From the NCBI GenBank assembly GCA_030386875.1, contig CM059579.1:16216484-16280483 (forward strand): DNA of 64,000 nucleotides, given 5' to 3'. Under the pieces are notes generated by a model that saw only the letters and a program-made list of their open reading frames with translations, did not search any database and was not told the DNA's origin. Every line of letters starts with the position of its first letter. The stretch's first letter is position 1. The position numbers and the translations under genes are program-made. This document shows positions 23,213 to 34,676 of the stretch, one piece after another. Source of the stretch: Morinoia aosen (Eukaryota; Arthropoda; Malacostraca; Amphipoda; Talitridae).

Positions 23213-24171
23213 TACTGTACCTGTGGGAATTTGCGCTCGGGCATACAGCTGTCGTACCTATAGGAATTTACGCTCGGGCGTACAGCTGTTGTACCTATAG
23301 GAATTTGCGCTCGGGCGTACAGCTGTTGTACCTATAGGAGTTTGCGATCAGGCATACAGCTGTAGTACCTATAGGAATATGCGCTCGGGCATACAGCTGT
23401 TGTACCTATAGGAATTTGCGCTCGGGCGCACAGCTGTTGTACCTATAGGAATTTGCACTCGGGCGTACAGCTGTTGTACCTATAGGAATTTGCAGTCGGG
23501 CGTACAGCTGTTGTACCTATAGGAATTTGCAGTCGGGCGTACAGCTGTTGTACCTATAGGAATTTGCAGTCGGGCGTACAGCTGTTGTACCTATAGGAAT
23601 TTGTGTTCGGGCGTACAGCTGTTGTACCTACCTATAGGAATTTGCGCTCGGGTGTACAGCTGTTGTACCTATAGGAATTTGCGCTCGAGCGTACGGCTGT
23701 TGTACCTATAGGAATTTGTGCTCGGGCATACAGCTATTGTACCTATAGGAATTTGTGCTCGGGCGTACAGCTGTTGTACCTATAGGAATTTGTGCTCGGG
23801 CGTACAGCTGTTGTACCTATAGGAATTTACGCTCGGGCGTACAGCTGTTATACCTATAAGAATTTGCACTCGGGCGTACAGCTGTTGAACCTATAGAAAT
23901 TTGCACTCGGGCTTACAGCTGTTGTACCTATAGGAATTTGCACTCGGGCGTACAGCTGTTGTACCTATAGGAATTTGCGCTCGGGCGTACAGCTGTTGTA
24001 CCTATAGGAATTTGCGCTCGGGCATACAGCTGTTGTACCTATAGGAATTTGTGCTCGTGCGTACAGCTGTTGTACCTATAGGAATTTGTGCTCGTGCGTA
24101 CAGCTGTTGTACCTATAGGAATTTGCGCTCCGGCATCCAGCTGTTGTACCTATAGGAATTTGTGCTCGGGC
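23213..24171. repeat. 37-bp satellite, about 26 units, derived from the SINE-like head
   Basis: Core unit TACAGCTGTTGTACCTATAG plus GAATTTGCGCTCGGGCG, total 37 bp. One unit carries a 4-bp ACCT insertion (about 23,630). The first unit (GGATACAACTACTGTACC) and the last (ATACAAGTATTGTACC) are closest to the GGATACAACTATTGTATC head of the SINE-like family. The array runs straight into a copy of that family at 24,172. Confidence 0.93.
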
Positions 24172-24525
24172 ATACAAGTATTGTACCCAGGGGAAATTGA
24201 GCTCCCAAGGAAAGATGTTAGGGTCTGAGTTGAAGGTGAGGTTGGCATTCCTTTTCTTTTGACATGAAAAATGTTTTTGTTTTTGCTAGGGATCGGCAGG
24301 ATTCTCTGATTTTCTTAGTCAACTGGTATCATGTTGCATTCTTCTTCTTCTTAACTTACTGTTTCTATTTGCAAGGTATCTCAAGTGTTATCACACCTCG
24401 TGCATGGATTCCTCGTTTTCTTGATTCAGTGCTAAATAGTACCTCCATCCTTCCTTTGTTTTGGAACACCTTTTTTCCAAAATTACCTGACAAAGTTAGG
24501 GAGGCCAAATTGATTTACATTCTTT
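24172..24525 (+). mobile_element. SINE-like family copy 8, joined to the 37-bp array
   Basis: ATTGTACCCAGGGGAAATTG, GAGCTCCCAAGG, GTCTGAGTTGAAGGTGAGG, CAGTGCTAAATAGTACC and GGGAGGCCAAATTG appear in family order. The head is continuous with the satellite, so the copy and the array are one structure. Confidence 0.78.
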
Positions 24526-24754
24526 TTTTTTCTAGAAGCTTTATTTTATTTATTCATTTATTTAGTAGAGTGTAGCTACCTGAGCATCACGTGATACTAG
24601 AAACAACCGGGCGTTTCCGACGTCACCCCGGCTGCAAGTAATGCTTTGAAGTTCAATCACGTAACGTCTCTGTTAACTCAATATCCCCAGGATCTAATTC
24701 ACGTAAAAACTCGGGCGTTCCTGTCGACGTTGGAGTCCAGGAATTACGTTGATG

Positions 24755-25125
24755 TTGAGATCTAGGAATCACAACGTCATTTCCATTCAGTGATCGTAGT
24801 AAAGATCGAATTCGGCTGTAATTTCGAAATTGAGGGATCACAATGACTTTAAAGTAAAAGCCTCGCAATTGCCCGTATTAGTTAGGGATCACAGTGACCT
24901 CTAAATTCAGGAGTCAGAATGGCACCCAAATTCAAGGATGAAAGTGACACTAAAATATAAGGGTTACAATGATACCCAAAATCGTATACTACAATGGCTC
25001 TAAAATACAAGGATTACGATGGTACCCAAATTCATATATGACAATTGAACTAAAATACATGGATTACAAAGGCACCCAAATTCCTATATTACAAAGGCAC
25101 TAAAATTCAAGAATCACAAAAACGC
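24755..25125. repeat. Degenerate ~29-bp tandem repeat
   Basis: A motif of the type AAGGATTACAATGGCACCCAAATTC, in alternation with CACTAAAATACAAGG, recurs about 12 times with many substitutions. Examples are near 24,765, 24,838, 24,890, 24,960, 25,015 and 25,075. It looks like an old array that has lost homogeneity. Confidence 0.75.
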
Positions 25126-26334
25126 AGAAATTGAGCCCAACAAAGACGCCAATTCCCCCTCATCTCATGCCCTGGATTAAGACCCAACCTGGGACATCGC
25201 ATCCCAAACCGCACGCGCACCTCGAGCTAGGCGTGGTTTGGTGGCAAGTGCGCGTGGTGTTCGGCTCCATAACGGTGAGTTCCACACCATCGGCGCCGCG
25301 CGTTCCGTTTTATGGAGCGGTGCAATGAGCTCAGATTCCATAAGGCCGACCATTCTGAGGTGTGTTGTTAGTGGGTCTGATGCTCTCGCCTTAATATTCG
25401 GTGTTGTTTTCTGGTCCTGTCTGTGCAGGGTAATGTGTGCCCTGTCGTGGAATTGGCAGGCAAATTGTACGCGTGTTTTATTAGTTGTGGTTGCGATTAT
25501 AAAAAGCAGTGAATTTGATTGGCTGAGTTCAATGTTGGGGAACAAGATGGTTTTGTATGCCCACACTTTTTGTATGCCTTGTAAATGTCATTCTAAAATC
25601 AGGGGACATTTGTTTAGAATGGCCATTGATCAAGCTGGAGCTCGAAGATAATTTATCATCCATTTTCTGGCCCGCTATTTACAATAAGGTAATTTAGCAG
25701 CCTAGAAGCTAAAAACGCCAAGTCTATTGGGATTCCGTTCAAAATGATTCTAATTTTCCCTAGTTAGCAAATTCTACTCTAACTGTGAAGGAAAACGAAC
25801 AAATGGCATCGCTCACTTGAGAGGGAAATCTGAGAATCAAATGGAATTATATCTGCCATTTTTGGTTGACAGCACTGCTAAAATTAGCCTTGGATGGCAC
25901 TTACCTGTTTTGCACTTTGAACTTCCTCTGGTCACGCCTCATTGGACCAGAGTGAGGGGAATGTGGGGTAAAGGTGAGGACGGCTCCACGCTTGGTGAAC
26001 ACTCGTAGTTTCTATTACAGCTACTCGTTCTCTATGAGTTCATTCACCTAGAATCCATTCTACAAGTATTCATTCGCCAAGAACCCATTCTTCTTCTATT
26101 TTTTCCTTATAACTCATATGCAGCAAGTGATGTATTTTTAAGTCCTAATTTTTCTGGTGTCTTTCTTTAAGTTTCAGTTATGTAAAGTCTCATTCTGTAA
26201 ACTTTCATTCTCCTCTGCCGATTATCCCCGGTGATATATGAACATATTAAATTAAATTCTCCATGGCTATGATAAATTCAAAGGATAGTTGAAGAATTCA
26301 CAGATTTTTACTTGTATATTTAGGACCCCAATTT
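25126..26334. other. Unique DNA, no gene assigned
   Basis: Contains overlapping open frames of 129-137 codons on opposite strands at 25,177-25,651 with a locally GC-rich 25,200-25,340. No domain is recognised. A CATTC-rich degenerate repeat lies at 26,030-26,110. Confidence 0.35.
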
Positions 26335-26545
26335 TGTTGTCCGTTCGTGTAATGTGATTAGTCGTTAAAAGCCCTCGTCTTACAAGTGAAATTGCCAAAG
26401 GTTCGAGAATCTGCAGTGTGAATCCCGTGTTTCCACCCACTGGGGGAAGGAAGGCCTTCCGTGATTTCCCACTCGACCAAGGTGTATAAAATGTGTATCG
26501 GCGCGTCCAGAGGTGACCGTCATTGTGTCTTGGTACACAGGACAC
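26335..26545 (+). mobile_element. Probable tRNA-derived SINE
   Basis: A tRNA-like head (TTAGTCGTTAAAAGCCCTCG) is followed by a B-box-like AGGTTCGAGAATC at about 26,399-26,411. Downstream is a body with ACCCACTGGGGGAAGG and GGTACACAGGACAC. No clear tail or TSD was found. It could also be an unrelated repeat with a chance B box. Confidence 0.5.
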
Positions 26546-27321
26546 TTTAAAATCTAATTGTAATACAAGTTACGAATTAGTCAGAATAAAAAATCTTTAA
26601 ATGTCAAGAAATTTAGATCGCAGTCTCCTTCTCATTAGTATACGACTTACATTTAGGTGAATACAACCATTTACAACATTTAGGGGTATGCATCCATAGT
26701 AGTGCTGCGGCTTATTAGCAAACTTCAACTTAACATATTTCTGCTTTACTTGTATCTCAGGTCTTCCTGTGTTTGTTCTTGCAGCAGCCGTGTGATAAGG
26801 GCCAATTAATTTCCCCGCTTCCTTTTCCCTGAGTTGGAAAGGATCTTAGGATTGCTAATCACAATTTATGAAGCATTATCAAGTGATTTAACACCGCCTC
26901 AGGTACGGGATAATGAGGGAGAATTTGTTCCTCTGACCCAAGTTGCAGCTGCTAAAGCGCAACTTGCGCTGTTCCAACGGGCGTGCTAATGCCTTCTAAT
27001 CTGCAAGCTCTGATCTCTCCTAAATATAACTTCAGGTCAGAACCTGCCCTGGAATAGCTGCGAACAAAGGATATAATTGCCTAAACTCGAGAGGGGAACT
27101 TCAGAAAGGCAGGATGTTTGAGCTAAGGGAATTAGCCGGGGTAAGAAGCGTGCTCTTCGTAATGTTCTCAGTCACCGCTGCGCACACATACCCTCGCGCT
27201 TAGCTGCCTGCCCTCTGCTGCTCGGCGTCTGCTCTTTTTCAATGGTAATTTAGCAGCTGTTAAGGGGTACCATGTCTGTCTCAGGCCCGAAAATTTCCGG
27301 AAACATTTTCTTTAAGGTCGT
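26546..27321. other. Unique DNA, no feature recognised
   Basis: No gene or repeat recognised. Confidence 0.4.
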
Positions 27322-27556
27322 TTAACACTTTAACTGCGACCACTATATATTAGGTTCAATGCCAAACTCAAATTAAAAGTCAATTGTTGTAAACTACAGT
27401 GTTTGGAAAATACCTAACATGAATTGGTTTGTGCCTTCATTTTAGCACTGATTAAGTATTTATGAAAATTGAATTTGCGACTACTGGTCGGTCAGCTGCA
27501 TTATGAAAATTACCTCCGTGTACCACCGGTGACGCGCGTCGCAGTCAAAGTGTTAA
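27322..27556 (+). mobile_element. TTAA MITE, family B copy 2
   Basis: 235 bp with TTAA at both ends. Termini are TTAACACTTTAACTGCGAC and GTCGCAGTCAAAGTGTTAA, 18/19 complementary. The interior matches copy 1 (CAAACTCAAATT, GTGCCTTCATTT, CGACTACTGGTCGGTCAG, TACCACCGGTG). Confidence 0.87.
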
Positions 27557-28920
27557 GTATCACGTACGCGGTTTGAGGGTACTGCGAAAGACGTATGTTT
27601 TTTCTTCTTTGTGGTAGTTATACTGCCATCTTCTAGAAAAATAGCGAGCACTGGGGAAAATTTTGCATTGGAGCGTTATGAATATTTAGGGTGCGTAGGT
27701 ACAGGTAGGCATCTAAATTCGTGTCGGTCGAAAAATAAGGAAAATTTTTAGCGCTCTCATTATTTAGTTCTGAGGAAATGCACGTCACTCACCGCTAACT
27801 TGGGTTTCGTCGCACGAATTTTTTATTAGAATGAGTTTTAAATTAGAAATACCTTTGTTTTCCTGAGGTTTCTCGCTTCTAAAAGTGACCTATAAAGGTA
27901 ATTTACTTACGTTTCTTAACTTTTGCGACTTGACTGCTTTTCTTCCATGTGCGTGTGCTGCCTTACTTTTTACAGTCTGAGACGAGCTTTGCCAACCGAA
28001 ACGTGCCTGAAAATTGTATCCATTTTTATTCATCTTGATTTTTTTTTTTATTATACTATTTTATTATTTTTATTATATTTTATTATTTTATTATTTTTTT
28101 ATTTTATCATTTTTTTATTTTTTTTATTATATTATATTATTATATCATTTATTTATTATTCTTTATTTTTTATTTTTATTCATCACGTGCCTGAAAATTT
28201 TATCCATTTTTTTTCATCTTTGCCCTACATAAATTTGAACATTAACGATCGAGCTTCGTTCTGTGGGGGGGTCACCGAAATTGACTGGAATATGCGAAAC
28301 ACCCATGACTAAAATCTCTGGTAGATTTTCGTTTATGTTTAGTGAAAACCTTGCCCGTCGGTAAGGGTTGGTACGTTTTTCTCAACGAAAGTTCATATTG
28401 CGTGAGGGCTGTTTGCAGTAGCCACCCGAGGCATAGTTGCACCATAAGCAACGGCGCAACTTGGAACAAATAAACAAATTATTTGAGTTTGTGTGTAATG
28501 AAATTTGGTCTACTTCTCTAGACGTTGGCGTGCATATGGACGCTTAATTCTTGTTTAAATGAATTCAACAGTTTTCTTACATTCGTGATCAGCGACTAGA
28601 AGGTTTTTCCGTTTTGTTTGTTTACTATCTGAAAACTAAAATTCAAGCTGGGTCACAATTCATGGGTTTGGACTTTTTAGATGTTAAATATTAACTACAA
28701 AATACGGAAAAAACACACACGTTCGAGACATCTGTTCGCTGTGCCCCACAATAAATTAGTGCCACTTATTAAAACCCCTCCTAAACATCCACGTCTGAAA
28801 CATCTCTTCAATTCACTCTTAATGTTATCATCGTCTACTGAACTGGAGGAAATGATGCGCGCTGTACCTCAGCGAAGAAATACTTGGCTACTTCTCTACT
28901 GGGTAAAGCATGCCTTGGAA
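27557..28920. other. Unique DNA with an AT-rich TTTTAT/TTAT tract
   Basis: An almost pure T/A low-complexity tract lies at about 28,038-28,190. The CACGTGCCTGAAAATT and ATCCATTTTT modules repeat on either side (about 28,003 and 28,185), so it may be a small tandem duplication with the tract as spacer. No gene recognised. Confidence 0.5.
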
Positions 28921-29320
28921 GTTAAATAGGGAATATAGTAGTAAATAATTGCAGTGTTCTCTTTCTGACAGTTGAAATGCAGACGACGTCTCAACTTTGA
29001 ATGCATATCTACGGGGGTTGAATAAGGAATATCACAATGACTAATAGCAACGCTCCCTTTCTGAAGATCGAAACGAAGGCATCGTCTCAACTTTCAATCC
29101 ATGCCCGCTAAAATGAAATGGATATTATAGGAAATAATAGCAACGTACTCTTTCTGCAAATTAAAATAGAGACAACGTCTCAACTTGAAATGCACATCTG
29201 CAGTGATTGAATAAGGAATATCCCAATAAATAATAGCAACAACGTTCTTTTCTATAAATTGAAGTAGAATCGACATCTCAACTTATAATGCATATCTGAG
29301 GTGCTTAACTGAAGAATATT
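28921..29320. repeat. ~96-bp tandem repeat, four diverged units
   Basis: Units start near 28,921, 29,017, 29,114, 29,208 and (partial) 29,304, with periods 96, 97, 94 and 96. Each contains TTGAATAAGGAATAT, TAATAGCAACG, TTTCTG and CGTCTCAACTT. Much of the minus strand is open and encodes a ~32-residue repeat (RRxLxFNxQKE..AII..IPY). The 97- and 94-bp units break the frame. Confidence 0.85.
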
Positions 29321-30228
29321 GTAATAGAAATGCACGGCCTTGCTCGTGTGATGCCTGCGAACGTTCCACTCGGGCAGGTTTACTAGCGAGATGAAGGCAG
29401 AGCTGCGACAGAGTTCAGCGGCTCGGAGGAGATGTGCCCTGCTGATAACCGAACAACTTCGCCTGACGCAACTATTTGAGTCGCAAGATTTGCCGGCAGG
29501 CCCGATGGCAGCTTGCTTGCTGTGCGTGGCTGGTTACATTATATCATTTGTATTTTTTGTTGTTCTGCATTTGTTTTGCATTTGTTTTTTTGCATTGGAA
29601 AAAATATAGGGTTTTTTTCAATGCACTTCGGTTACAATGAAGATGTGTCTGAAGACGTAACGGAAATTATGTGAGTGTTCGTACTTGCTGTTCTTTTTCG
29701 TTTCTCGCCGTCCTGCTGCACTTCTACAGGTCGGAAAGTACATATCCGTATTTTTCATTTTTTGTTTTCATCGGTAGGCATAGGGTGAGAAATAGGTTTG
29801 GATTATATAGGCTGGTGTGTCCCATGTCGTGAACTGTGGTGCCCTGCAGAGAGGAGACTGATAAGTTACTTCAGCTATAAATAGACCTGCGGGAGTTCTA
29901 TCTTTCGTGCACTATTTGCTGCTTTCAGTTTTAAAGCCTCATTTCCCATTTATTCTTTTGTCTTTTCTTACTTTTCTTTGCGAATTTTCTGATTTCTGTG
30001 TGAGAAAACTCCTTATTATATAATATACATAGATTTGCCACCCTCCATACTTAATCATGTGGCTAAAGTCATGTGGCTAAAGATTTCTAAGCTGACTACA
30101 ATTCTGACAATGATGGAAATATGTATTAATAATAATAAATATCATAATTATCAGTTACTGATATATATATAGAAATGTTTTGCTTTCTGCCTATTCAAAT
30201 TATATATAGAAGTGACAAGATACATTTC
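29321..30228. other. Unique DNA, no feature recognised
   Basis: A 72-codon frame from 29,391 ends in a hydrophobic stretch. There is no recognisable family and nothing else supports a gene. Confidence 0.4.
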
Positions 30229-30457
30229 TTAACCCTTTAACGCCCACATTTTTATACTCATATTACCGTTATCACAACCACTATCACTAAACCGACACTG
30301 GCATTGGGTAGTCACTGTTATCAAGATGAGGAAGGAACTGCTATTCGGCAGTGAAGTTTAAAGGACACATTAGTGAACAAATTGAATAAGAAATACAAAA
30401 TATTATTGTTATTTTTGAAAGAGGACCGTACAGTCCACTTGGGCGTTAAAGGGTTAA
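30229..30457. mobile_element. TTAA MITE, family C
   Basis: 229 bp with TTAA at both ends and inverted termini TTAACCCTTTAACGCCCA and TGGGCGTTAAAGGGTTAA, which are exact complements over 18 bases. No coding capacity. The terminus starting CCCTTT after TTAA resembles piggyBac-type ends (family knowledge); no autonomous partner is present in the window. Single copy here. Confidence 0.88.
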
Positions 30458-31009
30458 ATGAGGTCATAATTTCTTTAAGAAATTCAATGAATAAAAATTC
30501 CTGGAATGTTTCGACCTTCAGGGTCATTATTAACAAGAAGACAAACAGGAAAATTAGTCAAATATCAAATTTATATCAATCATGGAAAAAGAAAAGCTAA
30601 AACATACATTAAATGAACAAAATAAAAATGTTCAGTATTTAAATTTCGTTAGTTGTAGAGAAAAAGCTGATTGCACCTCATTTAAAATCGAGTTTTCTTT
30701 CACATAAGGAGAAATATTAAATGCGGAGGTGTATTTGGTTTGATGATGGCACTGTTATTGTCATACTTTCCTCATGCGTGTGCACTCACTATGTTCTTAT
30801 TCATGCAGAGAAAATATTGCACCTCACTGAGTAGTAACCGCTATGCGCCGACTATAACTCACGGGGCTTTCGGCGAAACTCATTTTAGGAGCGCAATAAA
30901 CTGAACTCCTAATGTACAAATCAATCGCCTTCATCGACAGTTTCGAAGCCCATCTGAGTTTTTTATTTTATAGGTGAACGGTAGAATGTTTGGCTGAGGT
31001 GTGGTAATA
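30458..31009. other. Unique AT-rich DNA, no feature recognised
   Basis: No gene or repeat recognised. Confidence 0.4.
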
Positions 31010-31114
31010 CTTGGCTGGCTAGATGGCAGACCAGCCTGCATTTGTTTACTTGGCTAGATGGCAGACCAGCCTGCGTTTGTTTACTTGGCTAGGTAGCAGA
31101 CCAGCCTGCAACTG
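31010..31114. repeat. 35-bp tandem repeat, three units
   Basis: TTGGCTAGATGGCAGACCAG and CCTGCGTTTGTTTAC recur at 35-bp spacing. The third unit is more diverged. Confidence 0.9.
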
Positions 31115-32200
31115 CTAACTCCGTCGTACAATACACTTAATACGATTCTCGACTTATGAAAACCGTAGTTCATTGACGTAGTTCAATGGCCTTGATTCAG
31201 TCTAAGCTAATGCTGAAACTTAGCAAGACTCCTTGAATAAGGTAATGTTAAGTGTGTATATATCTTTAGGCCTTCTTCTCCTGCATAGTAAAGATGATGT
31301 AAACTCATTCTAATGCCGTGAGTAGAAACATACGAAAAAAATTTGTCCTGAAACACCTATGCTCGTTTTATCTGCGTTATTATTTAGATTCATAGTACTC
31401 GCACGTTTATTAAAAATGGAATCAATCTATGTCGCTTTCAGATATATTGAGAAAATAGGGATTAATACATTGTAACATTTCCGGGAAAACGAACTTCACG
31501 TAACTGTGATATTCATGAAAATAGCTTTTTTATACTCGAAAATTCTAAGGTGAGTGAGTTTAGACGCATTTGAATCTTTTCCGGAAATTAGTTTGAGTGA
31601 GACTCGTGAAAGTCTTCTGATAAAGATTCTTTTTGAATGCCGTTTGGAAACTTAACGCCCGTATGAGGACCAGGTACCTGAGCTCCTCTCGACGCCACCT
31701 TTTGCCCACTCGAGAGAAGAGCAGGAATCTAATTTCCTTTTAAGGTACTTGATTTATGAGACGTCGGAATAATATCTTCTTCGAATAATTCTAACGAATG
31801 TCATACACCTACAATCTCTGATATTTTTCGTGCTTATAGATTTTATTTCCTTTTAATACCTGAGTACTAAGAAGTTTTTTTTTTAAATTTTTAACTACGA
31901 TTCTTGATATACTCAGACACAATTAGTTACTTAGAGGCGGCCTCGTATACCCACTGCAGCGTGAGACACACACATGTGCTACTGCGTTTTGTTTGCAGTT
32001 GTTGTTTTCTCCTTCATATCCGTAGGAATGCAAATGCTCCGACCTTTAACCCTCGAGCTTTGTTTTTTCGCCGTTTTCACGCCACAGTTTCGGTGTGTAA
32101 ACGATGGCTCTCTTCACCAGTTGTTGTAGGCTGTGCCAATCAAAACACTAAAATTTTGAGCTTAAGTGGTTCCAGTGCGAGGCATTTTTTGCTGCGAGTC
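31115..32200. other. Unique DNA, no gene assigned
   Basis: A 125-codon frame from 31,904 runs into the next SINE-like copy, so its 3' part is repeat sequence. No domain recognised. Confidence 0.4.
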
Positions 32201-32552
32201 TCCTCAGGGGGATACAACTATTCTATCGATGGGAATTACCCCTCCCAGAGGGAAAATGTGAGGGCCCGAGCTGAGAGTTAGGTAGGCCTCCTTTTGGTTG
32301 AAATAAAACATTTTTGTAATGTTAAGGACAATCTTTTTTTAGTTCACTGCTGTCCTGTTTTTCAGCACCTACTACTTTCTTGTCCAACTTTGATCTTGTT
32401 TCATAATCTTCTTTCCCGACTTAGTGTTTCTATGCCCTTTCTGCATATATTCCGCATTCCCTTAACCCCATACTAAGTGGTACCTTCCTCCTTATTCTCT
32501 TTGGATCGCCTTTGTGGCGGATAGGGAGGCTTTAACTAACTAATAATCTAAT
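32201..32552 (+). mobile_element. SINE-like family copy 9
   Basis: Full length: CCTCAGGGGGATACAAC, GGGCCCGAGCTGAGAG, TTAGTTCACTGCTGTCC, ACCCCATACTAAGTGG, AACTAACTAATAATC. It is immediately followed by copy 10 in the same orientation. Confidence 0.88.
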
Positions 32553-32556
32553 TTAT

Positions 32557-32908
32557 CCCCTCAGGGGGATACAACTATTGTATCTATGGGAATTAGCGCT
32601 CCCAGGGGAAAAATGTGAGGGCCCGAGCTGAGAGTTACGTAGGCCTTCTTTATTGTTGAAATAAACTGTTTCTGTTAGGTTAAGGACCATCTTTTTTTCG
32701 TTTCACTGCTGTCCTGTTTTCCAGTACCCACTACTTTCTTCAATTTTGATCTTGCTTCATGAACGTCTTTCTCAACTTACTGTTTCTATAGCCTTTCTCC
32801 GTAGATTCCGCGTTCGCTTAACTTCATACTGAATTGTGCCTTCCTTCTTCCTCTCTTTGGATCGCATGTGTTGCGGAATGGGAGGCTTAAACTAACTAAT
32901 TATCTATT
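32557..32908 (+). mobile_element. SINE-like family copy 10, in tandem with copy 9
   Basis: Starts CCCCTCAGGGGGATACAAC four bases after the end of copy 9, and ends AACTAACTAATTATC. The head-to-tail arrangement could come from insertion into the A/T-rich tail of copy 9 or from unequal exchange. The two differ at many positions, so insertion by an independent copy is more likely (inference). Confidence 0.88.
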
Positions 32909-32919
32909 TACCTAAAATT

Positions 32920-33003
32920 TTTCATACGACCCATCGATGGGTCGCAGCAGGAAAAACTCAAGTACGACCCACTGATGGGTTGTATCGCAAGGAACGCGTT
33001 GAA
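32920..33003 (+). mobile_element. TTAA MITE family A, copy 2 (right part only)
   Basis: Contains ACGACCCATCGATGGGTCG, then CAGCAGGAAAAACTC, CGACCCACTGATGGGTTG and AACGCGTTGAA. The left two thirds of the element are missing. Confidence 0.72.
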
Positions 33004-34027
33004 GTAATTCTTCGATGACGTCAGGGAACACGCTTTAAAACAAATTGTTGATTTTCGGTCAGTTCTGATGATGTTCCAAGCTCCACTACCTATCGAAAGA
33101 TTCTTCAAACGTAACTTCTAATAATGTTCCAAGCGACTTTCGAAATGTTGCTCCACTTGAAATATATCTCCAACCGTCTTTTCAATGGTGATGTTTTTGA
33201 GGTACATTCATCGCTTTAACTTTTCACTGAGTATTTTTTACGTACACTGCTACATACTTCTAAAAATTCTCCCCTTTTTAATTCAAACGCTTAGCTAAAT
33301 ACCGTGCATTTAATACCTACTTTAATATCTACTTATTCAAGTTGCTTCAACTCCTCACCAACTTTCATTTCCCCTCGCATCACAAACGTAGAAACTCTTT
33401 TAGGGTTACCGTTCGCTCATCCGTTGCGCCAGGTCCCGCAGCAGCTAGAGCATCTCGGCACACAGAATTAGCGACAGGCTGCCGCTTGCTTGCTTGCTAG
33501 GCAGATTCTACGCCGCTGCTTAGCGAAAGACATCCATACGTGAAGAGAATTGACTGACGTGAGCAAACACAAGTTTCAAAGCATCTCAAATATTGTCGTT
33601 CAAGACTCCCGAGCGCTCTTGTCTTAGTGATATTGGAATTCACTGAGATCTTTTGTTGAATCCTGTCTAAGATTACCGCGGCCTATAGTTGGACTTATTT
33701 TTGTATTGTTACTGGAAATTCCCACAGCGAAAACCATATTCGTCAGTGGAATAACTGTGTGCAAATTTTTGCAAGTTTCGCGTATTTTATAAAGCTCTCT
33801 ATCCGCTTAAGAGATTGCAGCAAGTGCCATGAAACAAAACACGCGTTTGCTTGAATGTTAGCATTCGTTGTTTTGCTGTTTCTCGCTCACAGTCCCGCCA
33901 CTACTCGAATCTCTTCAATTTCGCTACGACACGTCGAAAAGTTCGAGCATTTATCATGGTTCCTTTGCGTGAGTGACGTCAATAATCGCATTGATGCATT
34001 AAAAACGTTGTACTTTACTGAGAAGTT

Positions 34028-34059
<32 letters not shown>

Positions 34060-34446
34060 TGTGTAATTCACATGATTGTATTTTCAGTTCAGTTTACCGA
34101 TGCTAAGCAAGTGAGATGTATTTCTTGGTGTATTTCTTCTGAGTATTTCTTTCCGTACTGCTCAAATTTCCCGTCATTATGGAAGTATTTTTGGCTTGCG
34201 CTGGTGGCGCGTGCCATTATTCAAATTCTAGAAAAAAATACGCACCAATTTTTCCTTATAGACGAAAGAATACGCGGAAAGTAAAGTTTGTTAATAAAAG
34301 AAAAAATTTTACATCGTAATTACACATTTTGTGAGTTATCTCAACTCTACACTCCACTTTATTCAACAATTCCCTCGCATAACAACTTTGAGGAGACGTG
34401 AAAATTCAATTTTATGCGGTAATCGTTGTAATGAATGTCGAATCTC
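33004..34446. other. Unique DNA with a short (GCT)n run
   Basis: A GCT run of about nine units lies at 34,029-34,055. A few CTTG tetranucleotides lie near 33,485. No gene recognised. Confidence 0.5.
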
Positions 34447-34676
34447 TTAACACATTCATTGCGGTATGACCCACCGGTGGGTGGCAGTTAGGTTTTTCCT
34501 GCTGCGAAACGACCCATCGATGGGTCGTTTTGAAGAATTCTAACAACCATTCTAAATTAATGGTATTTAACAGGCTCAGTTGATGTTTGATACTTACAAA
34601 TTTGCTTATCACTTTTGACTTTAAGTTTAAGTTGAATATTGAACTTCAGTTTAACCCATCGCAACTAACGTGTTAA
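34447..34676 (-). mobile_element. TTAA MITE, family A copy 3 (intact ends)
   Basis: 230 bp bounded by TTAA on both sides. Termini are TTAACACATTCATTGCGG and CGCAACTAACGTGTTAA. Carries the 24-bp perfect palindrome (core CGACCCATCGATGGGTCG) at 34,507-34,530 and a CCCACCGGTGGG palindrome at about 34,470-34,481. Opposite orientation to copy 1. This copy fixes the family boundaries. Confidence 0.88.

Noticed and set aside
23213..24171. CRISPR-like 37-bp repeats
   Set aside because: Contiguous tandem units with no spacers, derived from a dispersed element.
25177..25651. Overlapping 129- and 137-codon frames on opposite strands
   Set aside because: No domain, non-ATG starts likely, and mutual overlap on opposite strands suggests chance in a locally GC-rich stretch.
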